Shown in pieces: positions 21,166 through 31,800 of a stretch of DNA of 45,162 nt. How positions within the stretch are numbered: position 1 is the first letter of the stretch; each line of letters opens with the position of its first letter. This DNA comes from an uncultured Alistipes sp. (lineage in GTDB: Bacteria > Bacteroidota > Bacteroidia > Bacteroidales > Rikenellaceae), in contig URRP01000018.1 in NCBI GenBank assembly GCA_900550375.1, positions 1 through 45,162 on the forward strand, in the 5' to 3' direction. A program made the position numbers and the translations under genes. The notes beneath the pieces are model-generated. The model saw only the letters and a list, made by a program, of their open reading frames with translations, did no database searches and was not told where the DNA came from.

Positions 21166-21198
21166 AACGGACGGTTTCACGTTGTGAAACCGTCCGTT
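21166..21198 (-). terminator. Terminator after ppiD
   Basis: A perfect 15-bp stem (21166-21180 with 21184-21198) with a 3-nt loop. It begins 21 nt after the ppiD stop. The T tract is strong on the plus side (TTTTTT) but only CTGTTT on the minus side, so efficiency for ppiD is uncertain. A second copy of the 5' arm (AACGGACGGT) directly follows the ppiD stop and could compete for pairing. Confidence 0.65.
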
Positions 21199-21218
21199 TT
21201 TTCAAAAGGGACCGTCCG

Positions 21219-23252
21219 TTAGAAATAACGACCGCTCAGATCCTTCATATTCGACATCTCCTGAAGAGCGGGCAGAACGCGCTGCTGCATCATTCCCTCG
21301 GCCATCGCCTCGGCGCGCACCTTCTCGTCCTCGGCCGTCTGCTGCTTCTCGGCCGGATCGATCGCCGTCACCTCGAAGAGATAAACGCCCGAAAGGCCCT
21401 TGATCGGAGCCGGAACCTTGCCCTGCTCCGTCGTCTCGGCAATCGCTCCCACGAGCGCCGGCTCGACACCCACACCGTCGATATAGAATGATCCGAAAGT
21501 CACGTCCTTGAAATCGGCCACCTCGCTGCCGAAGCTCTCGGCGGCGCCGTCGAGCGACGCATCCGACAGATTCTTCACGATATAGTCGTATTTCTTATCG
21601 CGCAGCAGGCGGTTCTGAATCTGCGGAGCAGCCTTCTTCACCGATGTATACGAATCGTTGTCGATCTCGGTGAGCAGCGCCACGACGTAATCTTTGCCGA
21701 CCTTGAAAATCTCCGAGAGGTCGCCCTTGTCCGCACCGTACGCCCAGCGGGCCACCTCGCGCGAACCTTCCAGACCGCGAACCGAACGGTCGCCCATGTT
21801 GAGCGTCGCCACACGCGGCGTGGCAGCGGCTTTCGAAGCCGCCTCGTTGAAAGCGGCGGCGGAACCCTTGGCGTTTACGGCGAACGTGCTGGCTTGATTG
21901 TGAACGTCGCGCAGCGTAGCGGCCGAAGCCTCTACGGGATAGCTGACCGTTGCGACCTTATAATGCTTCGAAGGTTTGTCAGCGCGGTATACATTGACGA
22001 GCTGAATGGCATCGCCGCTGATCACCTTCACCACGTCGCCTTTCTTGGCGTCCGAAAGCGCTTCCGCCAGCACGGTATTGAAGGCCGAGAAGGGATAAAC
22101 GCCCACCTCGCCGCCCGCAGCGGCCAGCTCCTCGTTGGCCGAATACTGCCGCGACAGATCGGCGAAATTCGCACTCGTAGCCACCGTCTTGAGGCTGTCG
22201 GCCAGCTTCTCGGCAGTATACGGGAGTACGATCATCTTCAGACCGAGCGTATCGGGAGCCATGCGGCTCTCCACGACGCGGGCCATCGTCCAGACGTTGT
22301 TCTTCAACTCGGGACCGAACATCTTGCCGGCGGCGAGTGCCTCGGCCTGTTCGCCCAGCTGGGCCGCCGTCACGTAACGGTCGGCGATCTCGCCGTGGCG
22401 ATCCTGACGCACGAAGAGCTTCACATCCTCTGCTGCATCGAACTGCTCGCCGACACCGCGCACCTCCTTTTCGAGGTTCAGCATATCGTCGTCCGTAGCA
22501 TTCACCTCGAAAACCACATACGACAGCGTACGCGACGGCGACTGCTTGAACATCTCCTTATGCGTATTGTAGAACGACTTGATCTCGCCCGACGAAACGC
22601 TCACCAGCGAATCGGGTACCGACGCATACCGTTTTGCAACGTACTTTCCGCCGAAGACCTTGTTGGCCGCAGCGACGCCGTTCTCGATCTCGAGCTTGTT
22701 GACGTATGCGCCTTTGCCGATCAGGGCGGCATACTTCTGCACGGCACGCTCCAGCTTGGCCTGATCGTTCAGATCGTTCCACGCCTGCTGTGCGCGGGCG
22801 TCGGTAGCGGCCTGCGACAGGAACTGCGATACGGCGGCAGCGTTGTAGGCACCCGTGCGGGGATCGCCGAAAGCCGAATAGAAGGCTTGCGAAGGAATCT
22901 TGCCGCTGACCATGTCCAGACGCTCCTGCTCGGGAACCTCGATGCCCATCTGCTCGAAACCCGGGGCGAGTACGTGATCGGCGAAAAGCGCCTGCCACGT
23001 CGCTGCGGCCAGCTGATCGGACTCTTGGTCGGTCGAAGCCTCCATCCCGCCGTTGCGGCTCTTGATGGCGTCGTACTGATTCATGTACTCGGAATAGCGA
23101 ATCTTATCGCCGTCGATCACACCGACCTTCGGATCATTGTCCGAGAAGCCCATATCGGTCTTCAGCGAAAGGATGAATGCCAAGAGGGCGAGGGCGATAA
23201 TCACCGACAAAACCGCACCGAACTTGGTCCGTAAAGTGTTCAAACTTGCCAT
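21219..23252 (-). CDS. ppiD: PpiD-like periplasmic peptidyl-prolyl isomerase/chaperone
   Basis: Protein of 677 residues anchored by one N-terminal membrane helix (about 12-30) with a large periplasmic part. A SurA-type N-terminal chaperone segment (about 45-200) is followed by parvulin-like regions, including FADLSRQYSANEELAAAGGEVG (about 360-385, given as position only for its core). It helps outer-membrane and periplasmic proteins fold near the Sec translocon. It is last in the envelope gene block but has its own -7 box in the 167-nt gap, so it may be transcribed separately. Confidence 0.88.
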   Translation of the reverse strand: MASLNTLRTKFGAVLSVIIALALLAFILSLKTDMGFSDNDPKVGVIDGDKIRYSEYMNQYDAIKSRNGGMEASTDQESDQLAAATWQALFADHVLAPGFEQMGIEVPEQERLDMVSGKIPSQAFYSAFGDPRTGAYNAAAVSQFLSQAATDARAQQAWNDLNDQAKLERAVQKYAALIGKGAYVNKLEIENGVAAANKVFGGKYVAKRYASVPDSLVSVSSGEIKSFYNTHKEMFKQSPSRTLSYVVFEVNATDDDMLNLEKEVRGVGEQFDAAEDVKLFVRQDRHGEIADRYVTAAQLGEQAEALAAGKMFGPELKNNVWTMARVVESRMAPDTLGLKMIVLPYTAEKLADSLKTVATSANFADLSRQYSANEELAAAGGEVGVYPFSAFNTVLAEALSDAKKGDVVKVISGDAIQLVNVYRADKPSKHYKVATVSYPVEASAATLRDVHNQASTFAVNAKGSAAAFNEAASKAAATPRVATLNMGDRSVRGLEGSREVARWAYGADKGDLSEIFKVGKDYVVALLTEIDNDSYTSVKKAAPQIQNRLLRDKKYDYIVKNLSDASLDGAAESFGSEVADFKDVTFGSFYIDGVGVEPALVGAIAETTEQGKVPAPIKGLSGVYLFEVTAIDPAEKQQTAEDEKVRAEAMAEGMMQQRVLPALQEMSNMKDLSGRYF

Positions 23253-23289
23253 AAAACTGTATTTATTTTTTATTTAGTTTGCTTTTTGC

Positions 23290-23341
23290 AGTCGTTTTCT
23301 CGCCTCGGCATACCTCGAACGAGTTCGGCTCTGCACTCGGC
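23290..23341 (-). repeat. Dispersed extragenic repeat in the ppiD leader
   Basis: On the minus strand the segment starts GCCGAGTGCAGAGCCG and contains the palindrome CGAAC-TC-GTTCG and a second GCCGAG. The same 16-nt core is found on the plus strand at 4573-4588, downstream of the DeoR gene. Similar motifs recur in my memory of other Bacteroidales intergenic regions, but this was not searched. Confidence 0.4.
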
Positions 23342-23369
23342 TTAACGAAAACGGTCTTTTTCGGGCCTC

Positions 23370-23377
23370 CAAAGATA
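23370..23377 (-). promoter_or_regulatory. Promoter -7 box of ppiD
   Basis: TATCTTTG on the minus strand. The -33 region has only TTA at the right distance. The leader would be about 110 nt and includes the dispersed repeat. Confidence 0.5.
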
Positions 23378-23419
23378 GTAAATTATTCGTAATTAACCCT
23401 CCGATCGGACGAAAAAAAC

Positions 23420-24676
23420 TTACAATCGCTTCACCCGCGCCAACTCGATGCGCGAGCGTGTGGTGCGCAGCACGCGGATTTCCAGACCGCCGACCGTAAG
23501 CACCTGACCCGGAGAGGGTATGCCGTCCAAATGCGAGATGATATAACCCGCCAGCGTGTCGTATTCGCGGCTCTCCTCGATGGCGAGGCCGTAGCGTTCG
23601 TTGAGATATTTCACCTCGAGCCGGCACGAAAAGACGTATTCGTTCTCACTCACCTGCTTTTCGATCATATCCTGCTCGTCGTGCTCGTCTTCGATCTCGC
23701 CGAAAATCTGCTCCAGCACATCTTCGAGCGAAATGATTCCCGCCGTACCGCCGAACTCGTCGATCACCACGGCGATGTAGGAACGGTGCTTGATGAAGTG
23801 CTCCAGCAACGCCTGCAAGGGCATGGTCTCCGGCACGAAATAGGCCTTCATCAGCACCGTCCGCAGATCGGCCGGCTGCCGGAACAGGCTCTTGGAATTG
23901 ACGTAGCCTACGATATTGTCGATACTGCCCTCCCAGACGAAAATGCGCGAATATTTGCTCTCGACGAAACGGCGCGTCAGCTCCTCGACGCTCGTCGACA
24001 GCTCGACAGCCTCGACATCGATGCGCGGCACCATGCAGTCGCGCACGCGCAGATCGGCGAAATCCAGCGCATTCTGAAAGAGCTTGATTTCGTTTTCCTC
24101 GTCGTGCTGCACCTCCGTCGATCCTTCGATCAGACTCTCGAGATCGGTGCGGTTGAAATCGGCCGCCGGCGCCTGCTGCTTCATCCGGCAGCCGAACAGA
24201 CGCAGGATGAGATACGAAACGCCGGTAGTCAGCCAGACGATCGGATAGAGCAGAATATAAAAGAGATAGAGCAGCGGTGCGAAGTTCCGGTAATAGAAGT
24301 TGGGATTCCCCTTGACGATCGACTTGGGCAGATACTCCGCCACGAAGATGATGACGACCGTCGAAATGAACGTCTCGGCCAGCACCGACCCGCCCTGCGC
24401 CACCGAATGCCATCCGGCGGCGTAAGCCAGCGCGCGCAGCAGCGACGACATATAGAGCGAATAGACGACCAACGCGATGTTATTGCCCACCAGAATCGAC
24501 GTGATGTACTGCCCCGGATGCCGCTCGAAAATACGCGCGACGAAATCGAGCAGCCCGCTCTGCTTGCGGTCGATCTCCAGCTTGAGGCGGTTCTTGCTCA
24601 CGAAGGCGATCTCCATCCCCGAAAAGAAGGCAGAGAGGAGCAGCATCGTAAGGATCAGGATGATGGATACGGTCAT
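23420..24676 (-). CDS. CorC/HlyC family CBS-domain membrane protein (GldE-like)
   Basis: Membrane protein of 418 residues. A DUF21 (CNNM) transmembrane domain (about 1-190, with SGMEIAFVS near the start and NNIALVVYS) is followed by two CBS domains (about 205-330, CMVPRIDVEA and IDEFGGTAGIISLEDV) and a C-terminal transporter-associated domain (about 345-418). Relatives include CorC, magnesium or cobalt efflux proteins, and GldE of gliding Bacteroidetes. The role here is unknown. The start overlaps the lptC stop by 4 nt. Confidence 0.88.
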   Translation of the reverse strand: MTVSIILILTMLLLSAFFSGMEIAFVSKNRLKLEIDRKQSGLLDFVARIFERHPGQYITSILVGNNIALVVYSLYMSSLLRALAYAAGWHSVAQGGSVLAETFISTVVIIFVAEYLPKSIVKGNPNFYYRNFAPLLYLFYILLYPIVWLTTGVSYLILRLFGCRMKQQAPAADFNRTDLESLIEGSTEVQHDEENEIKLFQNALDFADLRVRDCMVPRIDVEAVELSTSVEELTRRFVESKYSRIFVWEGSIDNIVGYVNSKSLFRQPADLRTVLMKAYFVPETMPLQALLEHFIKHRSYIAVVIDEFGGTAGIISLEDVLEQIFGEIEDEHDEQDMIEKQVSENEYVFSCRLEVKYLNERYGLAIEESREYDTLAGYIISHLDGIPSPGQVLTVGGLEIRVLRTTRSRIELARVKRL

Positions 24677-25416
24677 GGCGTCGCTGTGCGTTGGGGTTCG
24701 GCCGACGGCATCGCTCCGGCCGTCGCAGATTTCAGGCTGTCGGCAGACGGGGTTTCTCCCGTCGTCGCAGATTTCGCACCGGCAGCCGCCGGTTTCTCTC
24801 CGGCATCGGCCGGTTTATTGTCGGTCTCGGCCGGTTCGTCCTCCTCCTGACTCACGTCTACGTCCATCTTTCCCGTGAAGCGGCGGAAACGCCACTCCTT
24901 GAAAGCCTCGTCCGACTCGAAGCCCTCGCCCTGAAAGACGTTGCCGCCTTCGTTCTGGACGATCTTCGTATCGACGTTCGAATAGATGCGCTGCGTCTTG
25001 GCGTTCCAGAGAAGCTGCTGGGTGTAGAGCGTCTTGCCGTCGGACTTGACCACCACCACGTCGCCCTTGGCCTCCCACAGCTTCCGGTTCTCGTAATAGA
25101 TCGCGTAATTGGCCGTCAGTACGGCGTCGACCGTCGTCAGCGAGTCGTCCTGATAGGTGGTGATCTCGACCCCCTTACGGAATTCGCGGTAAGGTTCCTT
25201 CGCCAAGGTGTACCCTTCGAGCAGCGGAGCCTTGAAGAAATAGGAACGGCGTCCGTTCTCGGACATGATGACCGAAAGCCGTTCGCTGTACTCGGTCATC
25301 AGCGCCTCGTCGTTGCCGCCCGCCGCCGGCGCAGCGTTGTCGCACGAGAATAGCAAGATAGCACTCCCCGCAAGGAGGAGTGCTACCAGCACATATCGTC
25401 CGATCAGACGGCCCAT
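24673..25416 (-). CDS. lptC: LPS export protein LptC
   Basis: Periplasmic LptC of 247 residues with an N-terminal hydrophobic segment ending in a possible lipobox (LLFSC). The Bacteroidetes LptC pattern is visible: SERLSVIMSENGRRSYFF, ITTYQDDSLTTVDAVLTANYAIYYENRKLWEA and VKSDGKTLYTQQLLWNAK (segments about 45-160). It links the LptBFG ABC transporter to the LptA bridge. The C-terminal 55 residues are a low-complexity tail rich in Ala, Pro, Thr and Ser with loose repeats of AxxGxxPxA, not part of the beta-jellyroll. It is placed between a TPR protein and a CorC-type protein. Confidence 0.88.
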   Translation of the reverse strand: MGRLIGRYVLVALLLAGSAILLFSCDNAAPAAGGNDEALMTEYSERLSVIMSENGRRSYFFKAPLLEGYTLAKEPYREFRKGVEITTYQDDSLTTVDAVLTANYAIYYENRKLWEAKGDVVVVKSDGKTLYTQQLLWNAKTQRIYSNVDTKIVQNEGGNVFQGEGFESDEAFKEWRFRRFTGKMDVDVSQEEDEPAETDNKPADAGEKPAAAGAKSATTGETPSADSLKSATAGAMPSAEPQRTATP

Positions 25417-25432
25417 CTTTACAGCGGTCTAA

Positions 25433-26746
25433 TTAGCGGATGCAGCGAACCGTCGTGGCAATGCCGTTCACGAGATAGCGCTGACCGGCCTGCACCTCGT
25501 TGAAGAAGCACTCCTCCTTGGAGGGCCATGCGCTGCGGAAGGCAGCCATCATCTTGGTCGCGTTCTCCTTCAGCTCGGGATCTTCGAGCAGCTGAGCGGC
25601 TTTCTCCATCGTGTCGTACGCCACCCAGTACATCGCCTGCGACGAGAAGCTGGAATTCGAAGCCTGCGTAGCGTAGCACTGCGCCAGTACGAAGTAGGTC
25701 ATCCCGTCCTCGGGATTCAGCGCCTGCGCCTCGAGTGCGGCCTTGCGGGCCTCGGCAAAGTTCTTCACGGCGAGCTGCACCACACCGATACGGACGAGCA
25801 GTTTCTCCTTCTCGACATCGTCGGTCTCGACGGCCAGCGCCTCGGTGAGGTACTTGATGGCCTTGTCGAACTGCTGCTTGTTCTGGAATGCCTGTGCAAG
25901 GAACAGCGCGGTCTCGGCCGACGGTTTTACTTCGTAATATTTCTCGGCGGTGGCCAGATAGAACTCGCTGTCGCACTTGGCGCGCGTCATCAGGTCGACG
26001 GCCTGCGCCAGCACGGCGGGATCGTTGTTGCTGGCGGGAATCTTCTCCTTGAACATCGTCTCCAGATTCTCGCACGAAGCCACGCCCGACAGGCCGAAGC
26101 ACTTGTCGAACTGATCCTTATACTCGGCAGCCTCCCCCGTAGCACCGTCGAAGAGGGGCGACAGGCGGTCGTACTCGGCGATAATCTCTTCGGGCGAACC
26201 TTCGCCGTCCTCCTTATAGTAGTCGGTGAGCTGCTTGAAATAGATCGCTACCAGCGCCGGATCGGACTCTGCGGCGATCGCCTCGCGGAACAACTCCAGC
26301 ACCTGCTCGTGATCGAGCGGATTGTAGGTCAGGAAATCGCGGGCCTTACGGTCGAGAATATAGGCTTTGCCGCGGGTCGGGTGGTCGCCGAAATTCTCGA
26401 TACGCAGATCGTAAAGCAGCATCAGCGAGTCGATGTAGGTCTTCTTCTCGGCGACGCTCTTTGCACGGGCGATCTTGTTTTTCATCACCGTCGCACCCTT
26501 TGCATAGATGGTCTCCGACGCCTTGGGGCACTTATCCAACAGCTGCTTGAGATACCCCGAAGCAACTTGGAAATTCTGATTGCCGACGGCTTCGCCGAAG
26601 AAGTTCAACAGATAAATGTTGTCTTTCCGTTCCTCGGGCGTTACGCCGTACTTGCCGTACTTCGCATCGTCGCTGAAATCTTGGGCCATCGCCGCTACTG
26701 AGGCGAAAGCCAACGCTACCGAGAGCAAAATCTTCACGCTTTTCAT
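25433..26746 (-). CDS. Exported tetratricopeptide-repeat protein
   Basis: Protein of 437 residues. The signal peptide MKSVKILLSVALAFASVAAMA is followed by Gln22. The rest is helical with TPR-like repeats, clearest at about 290-400 (ALFLAQAFQNKQQFDKAIKYL, MTYFVLAQCYATQAS). Several cysteines (PKASETIYAK region, CFGLSGVASC, CDSE, ECFF, RCIR) are present, which is unusual for a TPR protein and would suit disulfides in the periplasm. It was probably recruited as a scaffold for envelope assembly; the exact role is unknown. It lies 16 nt upstream of lptC. Confidence 0.85.
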   Translation of the reverse strand: MKSVKILLSVALAFASVAAMAQDFSDDAKYGKYGVTPEERKDNIYLLNFFGEAVGNQNFQVASGYLKQLLDKCPKASETIYAKGATVMKNKIARAKSVAEKKTYIDSLMLLYDLRIENFGDHPTRGKAYILDRKARDFLTYNPLDHEQVLELFREAIAAESDPALVAIYFKQLTDYYKEDGEGSPEEIIAEYDRLSPLFDGATGEAAEYKDQFDKCFGLSGVASCENLETMFKEKIPASNNDPAVLAQAVDLMTRAKCDSEFYLATAEKYYEVKPSAETALFLAQAFQNKQQFDKAIKYLTEALAVETDDVEKEKLLVRIGVVQLAVKNFAEARKAALEAQALNPEDGMTYFVLAQCYATQASNSSFSSQAMYWVAYDTMEKAAQLLEDPELKENATKMMAAFRSAWPSKEECFFNEVQAGQRYLVNGIATTVRCIR

Positions 26747-26784
26747 CTTAACTATTCTCTCCTTATTTTAAATTTTATCAAGTA

Positions 26785-28158
26785 TTAATCGTATTTGTAA
26801 CGCACGAACCATGAATCTTCACCGAAGAGCGTCAGGCCGATCGAGAATTTCACATAGCGCTGCCGCACCAGCCCGATCTGCCGGTTGTCGACCCGTATCG
26901 GCGTATTGTCGCCGCGCTGGCCGAACTCCACGCCGAAATCGATGCTCGACCGGCCCAGAAACCGCACCGGCATACCGAATCCCGCCGTTACGGCATACTG
27001 CGGCAATGTCTTTCCCTCGAAGGACTGGTAATAGGTCCCGTAACGGAATCCCACACGGTAAGACCAACGATTCAGGTAATTGCGGATATCCATCCGGTTG
27101 GGCGTATACTCGAAGCCCACCTTGACGGTACTCGTATTCTTGTAGGCGACATTGACCGCTCCGGGAACGGACTTCGGCGTCTCGTTGTTCTCCCAGTTCT
27201 GATAGATGTAGTCGAGTCCCGCCGAAATCTTGGGGTTCTGATAGTAAAGTCCCACGCCCACCTGAATAGGCAATTTGAGTGCCATGCGCGTCGTGTCGCC
27301 CCGCACCACGGTACCGTAAATATCGCCGTTGATGATCGATTGGTTCACCGACGGACGGAGGTTGCCGCCCATGTCGTAGGTCGCGCCCAGCGTCAGCACC
27401 TGCCGTTCGCTCTGGATCAGGTCGGCTTGCAGACCCAGCTGCATCTTCACGCGGGAGATCTCGTACGAGTCGGTTCCCGTGGTCGTATTGACCGATCCGC
27501 CGTTGATAATGTTGTTCGTGACCGCCGTCTGATAGGTACGCTCGATGTCACCCCAATAATACTGGGCGGCGATGCCGATCGAGATGCGTTTGGCCACCTC
27601 CCAGCCGACGCCCAGCTTCACCTCCGTCAGGTCGCCCTCACCGGCGTAAAGGTACTGCACGCGGCCGATATTGCCCCACACGTCATCGCTCTGGTCATCG
27701 GCCGAAACACGGTAGCCGACGCTACTGTAAGGTGTCAGGCTGAACCCCAGACCGAGCCGCTTGGCCAACGGCAACTGAAAGGCGATGTCATGGAAATTGA
27801 ACGTATTGTAGCTCGTGCGCGACGTGGTCTGCGCCCCGTCGGCATATTTCTGCTGCCGGTTGTAAAAGTTGACGCCCTCCACACCGAAGTCGAAGAGAAA
27901 ACCCTGACGCGGCGTCATGCTGTAAGCCGCCGGATTGAGCGGATTGACCATCATCGTGCTGCGCATTCCCAGACCGACGCCTCCCATCGAGCGCTGCGCC
28001 ACGACGCCGGGCGTCTGCAATTCGCCGATACCGTACATCGAATAGGGAGAAAAGGCATTGATACTGCTTGTCTGAGCCATCGCCGAAGCCGGCACGACCA
28101 GCAGCGCAGCAGCAGCCAGTCTACACATTAATCTCTTCACTATCATTCGTTTTAGCAT
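26785..28158 (-). CDS. FadL-like outer-membrane beta-barrel protein
   Basis: Protein of 457 residues. The signal peptide ends SAMA before Gln29 (numbered from the first Met). The mature start SPYSMYGIGEL and the following RSMGGVGLGMR...NPLNPAAYS are typical of a Bacteroidetes-specific FadL-related barrel family. Alternating hydrophobic strands continue to the C-terminal YKYD. It may carry hydrophobic molecules across the outer membrane, but no ligand can be inferred. Its first ATG overlaps the coaX stop by 7 nt; a second Met (28146) would leave a 5-nt gap and an equally good signal peptide. Confidence 0.82.
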   Translation of the reverse strand: MLKRMIVKRLMCRLAAAALLVVPASAMAQTSSINAFSPYSMYGIGELQTPGVVAQRSMGGVGLGMRSTMMVNPLNPAAYSMTPRQGFLFDFGVEGVNFYNRQQKYADGAQTTSRTSYNTFNFHDIAFQLPLAKRLGLGFSLTPYSSVGYRVSADDQSDDVWGNIGRVQYLYAGEGDLTEVKLGVGWEVAKRISIGIAAQYYWGDIERTYQTAVTNNIINGGSVNTTTGTDSYEISRVKMQLGLQADLIQSERQVLTLGATYDMGGNLRPSVNQSIINGDIYGTVVRGDTTRMALKLPIQVGVGLYYQNPKISAGLDYIYQNWENNETPKSVPGAVNVAYKNTSTVKVGFEYTPNRMDIRNYLNRWSYRVGFRYGTYYQSFEGKTLPQYAVTAGFGMPVRFLGRSSIDFGVEFGQRGDNTPIRVDNRQIGLVRQRYVKFSIGLTLFGEDSWFVRYKYD

Positions 28159-28883
28159 TCGGCGTTAAACTCCAAAATCCGATTCAGACCCAAGAAGACG
28201 AGTTCACAGTCTGCAAATATCGCATTTTTAATTCTTTTCGCAAAGTTTTTTGCAGCGCCGCCGGTAAAAATTATGCAAATTTCCGCATTCTCCCGACAAA
28301 AGCGGGCGATGTATCCCTCGATTTCGAAGGCGATGCCGTTCATCACGCCCTGCTCGATGCAGGAGACCGTCGTCGTTCCGTAGAGACGCTCTTCGTCGGT
28401 CTCGCTGCACAACGGAAGCCGGGCCGTATAGCGGTGCAGGGCCTGAAAACGCATCCGCATTCCGGGCGAAATCACACCGCCGCGGTAGGTACCGTCGCCC
28501 GACACGCAATCGATGGTGATGGCCGTTCCGAAATCGACGACGAGCGCGTCGCGCCCCTCGGCGACGAGCGTCGCCCCCACGGCCGCCGCCAGACGGTCGG
28601 CGCCGAGCGTCTCGGGCGTTTCGTAGCCGTTACGGATCGGCACGGGCGTCGCCGGCGTAAACTCCAAACACTTCACCGCCCGCACCCGCAGCATCCGCGC
28701 CAGCGGTGCGGTGCGGCCTCCCGTCGAGGCGACGATAGCGCGGTCGATGGCCGGCCAGCGTGCCAGCAAGCCGTCGAGCAATTTGGTGTCGCACTCCTCG
28801 GCGAGCAGTTTCTCGACGATTTCACCACGGTCGAAAACCGCCATTTTTATCAGCGTATTGCCGATGTCGATCGTCAGGTTCAC
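28152..28883 (-). CDS. coaX: Type III pantothenate kinase
   Basis: CoaX of 243 residues, catalysing the first step of coenzyme A synthesis. Hallmarks are the phosphate loop IDIGNT (6-10), GADRLAA (about 94), the catalytic VVDFGTAITID (about 115-125), GGVISPG and FTGGAA near the end. It starts with GTG, 13 nt after mfd. Type III enzymes are the usual form in Bacteroidetes. Confidence 0.95.
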   Translation of the reverse strand: MNLTIDIGNTLIKMAVFDRGEIVEKLLAEECDTKLLDGLLARWPAIDRAIVASTGGRTAPLARMLRVRAVKCLEFTPATPVPIRNGYETPETLGADRLAAAVGATLVAEGRDALVVDFGTAITIDCVSGDGTYRGGVISPGMRMRFQALHRYTARLPLCSETDEERLYGTTTVSCIEQGVMNGIAFEIEGYIARFCRENAEICIIFTGGAAKNFAKRIKNAIFADCELVFLGLNRILEFNAEC

Positions 28884-28896
28884 ACGCTTTGTCTTT

Positions 28897-31800
28897 TTAT
28901 AACGATTTCAGTATTTCCCATGCCCCTGCGATGTCGGTTACCCCTCTAACGGTCATCGCAAGACGGTTATTGTGCTGCTTGAGCACAAATTTATCGGGCC
29001 GCTGCGTCACGCGGCGCAGCAGTTCCGAGAAGACTTCGCTCTTGTAAAAGGGCGACGACGCGTCGCCCACGAAATGGACGATCATCAGCCCGTTCTTGAC
29101 CTTCACGCGCTCCATGCCCAGACGCACCGCCTCCCAGCGCAGACGCACCACATCGAGCAGCTCTTTGGCCGCCGCAGGCAGCGCCCCGAAACGGTCCGTC
29201 AGGCGCTGTTCGAACCGTTGCAGCTCCTCTTCGCTGCGCAGGCCGTCCAATTCACGGTAAAGCCGCAGCTTCTCGGCCGTCTGGCTCACGTAGCTGTCGG
29301 GCAGTTCGGCTTCGACCTCGACCTCGATGGCCGCATCCTCGACATAGCGCAGCTGCGCGACGACCTCCTGTTCGCGGTCGCTCAGACCCGCCACGTCCAG
29401 CCCTTCGGCCCGCAGCTCGGCCACTGCCTCGCGCATGATCTTCTGGTAGGTCTCGAATCCGATGTCGGCGACGAATCCGCTCTGCTCGGCCCCCAGAAGA
29501 TTGCCCGCGCCGCGGATGTCGAGGTCCTGCATGGCAATATTGAATCCCGACCCCAGATCGGAGAACTCCTCGATGGCGCGCAGACGTCGCCGCGCATCGC
29601 TGCCGAGCAGTTCGTCGGGCGGCGAGAGCAGGTAGCAGTAGGCCTTCCGGTCCGACCGCCCCACACGGCCGCGCAGCTGATGCAGGTCGCTCAGTCCGTA
29701 ATTCTGCGCGTCGTCGACGATAATGGTGTTGGCATTGGGAATGTCAATGCCGTTCTCGATGATGGTCGTGGCCACCAGCACGTCGTACTCGCCGTAGATG
29801 AAGTCCATGACGAGCCGCTCGAGCTTTTCGGCCGGCATCTTGCCGTGGCCGACCCCGATGCGCGCCTTGGGACAGACGCGCGTAATCATGCCGGCGACGG
29901 TCTGGAGGTCGTCCACGCGGTTGTGGACGAAGTAGACCTGCCCGCCGCGCGCCAGCTCCGCCTCGACGGCGTCGCGGACGATCTCCTCCGAGAAGAGGTG
30001 CGACTCCGTGACGATCGGCTGCCGGTTGGGCGGCGGCGTCGAGATGACCGACAGGTCGCGCGACCCCATGAGCGAGAACTGCAACGTGCGCGGAATCGGC
30101 GTGGCCGTCAGCGTCAGCGTATCGACGTTCACGCTCAGCTGCGTGAGCTTCTCCTTGGCCGCTACACCGAACTTCTGCTCCTCGTCGATGACCAGAAGCC
30201 CCAGATCGTGAAAGCGGACGCCCTTGCCCAGCATCTTGTGCGTGCCGATCAGAATGTCGATCTGCCCCGACTCCAGATCGGCGGCGATCTGTTTGGCCTC
30301 CTTGGCCGACTTGGTGCGGTTCAGGTACTCGATCTTTATCGGAAAATCGCGCAGCCGCTCCATGAACGAACGGTAGTGCTGCAACGCCAGAATGGTCGTA
30401 GGAACCAGCACGGCGGTCTGCTTGCCGTCGCAGGCGGCCTTGAAGGCGGCGCGGATCGCCACCTCGGTCTTGCCGAAGCCCACGTCGCCGCAGATGAGCC
30501 GATCCATCGGCTCCGAAGACTCCATATCGCGTTTCACGGCTTCGATGGCCGCCTGCTGATCGGGAGTCTCCTCGTAGCGGAACGACGCTTCGAGTTCGTG
30601 TTGCAGGTAGCCGTCCGCCGAAAAGGCGAAGCCCTGCGAGGCCTTGCGCTTGGCATACAATGCGATCAGCTCGCGCGAAATATCCTTGACGGCCTTCTTG
30701 GTCGCCGCCTTGAGCTTCTGCCAAGCGCCGCTGCCCAACTTATAGATTTTGGGCGGCTCGCCGTCGCCGCTCTTGTAGCGCGAAATACGGTGCAGCGAAT
30801 GGACGTTGACGAAGAGCACGTCGCCGTCGCGGTAGACCAGTTTGATCGCCTCGTGCGTGCGGCCGTTCTCGTTGATTTTGACCAGCCCGCCGAAGCGCCC
30901 CACGCCGTGATCGATATGCGTCACATAATCGCCCGGCTTGAGCTGGTTCAGCTCGGCGACGGTCATCTGTTCGTCGCGCCGGATCTCGCCGTTGATGCGG
31001 TAGCGCTGATAGCGGTCGAAGAGCTGATGGTCGGTATAGCAGCAACATTTGAGCGTATGGTCGACGAAGCCCTCGTGCAGTGTGATCGACACCGGCGTGA
31101 AGTCCACGCCGCCGCGGCCGATCTGGTGGAAGATGTTCTGAAGACGTTCGACCTGCGCCTTATTCTGCGATAATATATAGGTGCGATACCCCTTCTCCAC
31201 AGCTGCGGCCAGATCGTCGGCCAGCAGTTCGAAATTTTTGTTGAAGGTGGGCTGCGGCGCAGTACGGAACTCCACCACGGTCGTCGCCGAACGTTCGGGG
31301 AGCGTATCGCGTGCCGTGAAGAGACGCCGTCCGGCCAGCGCATCGAGCAATTGCCGGCGGCTGGTCAGCACGCGGTCCACGCCGGCGGGATCGTCCGCTT
31401 CAGCGAGCATCCGCCGCCGCAGCTCGTCCACACGCCGCAGGGCGTAGTCCGCATCGAAAAACCAGTAACACACATCGCCCGCCGCCTCGACGAGCGACAC
31501 CCGCCCCGCGTCGCACGCATTGAGGTTGGGAATGATCTCGGCCTCCTGCAGCTTGTCCTGCGACAGCTGGCTCGAAATGTTGAACCGTCGGATCGAATCG
31601 ACCTCCTCGTCGAAGAAATCGAAACGGTAAGGCAGGCTCTCGACATAGGAGAAGACGTCGACGATCCCGCCGCGCAGCGAGTACTGCCCCGGCTCGTAGA
31701 CGAAATCGACCCGCACGAACCCGCCTTCGTCGAGCCACTCGACCAGATCCGAAGGACGCAGATGGTCGCCGACATGCACTGCAAGCGTCTCGCGCCGCAT

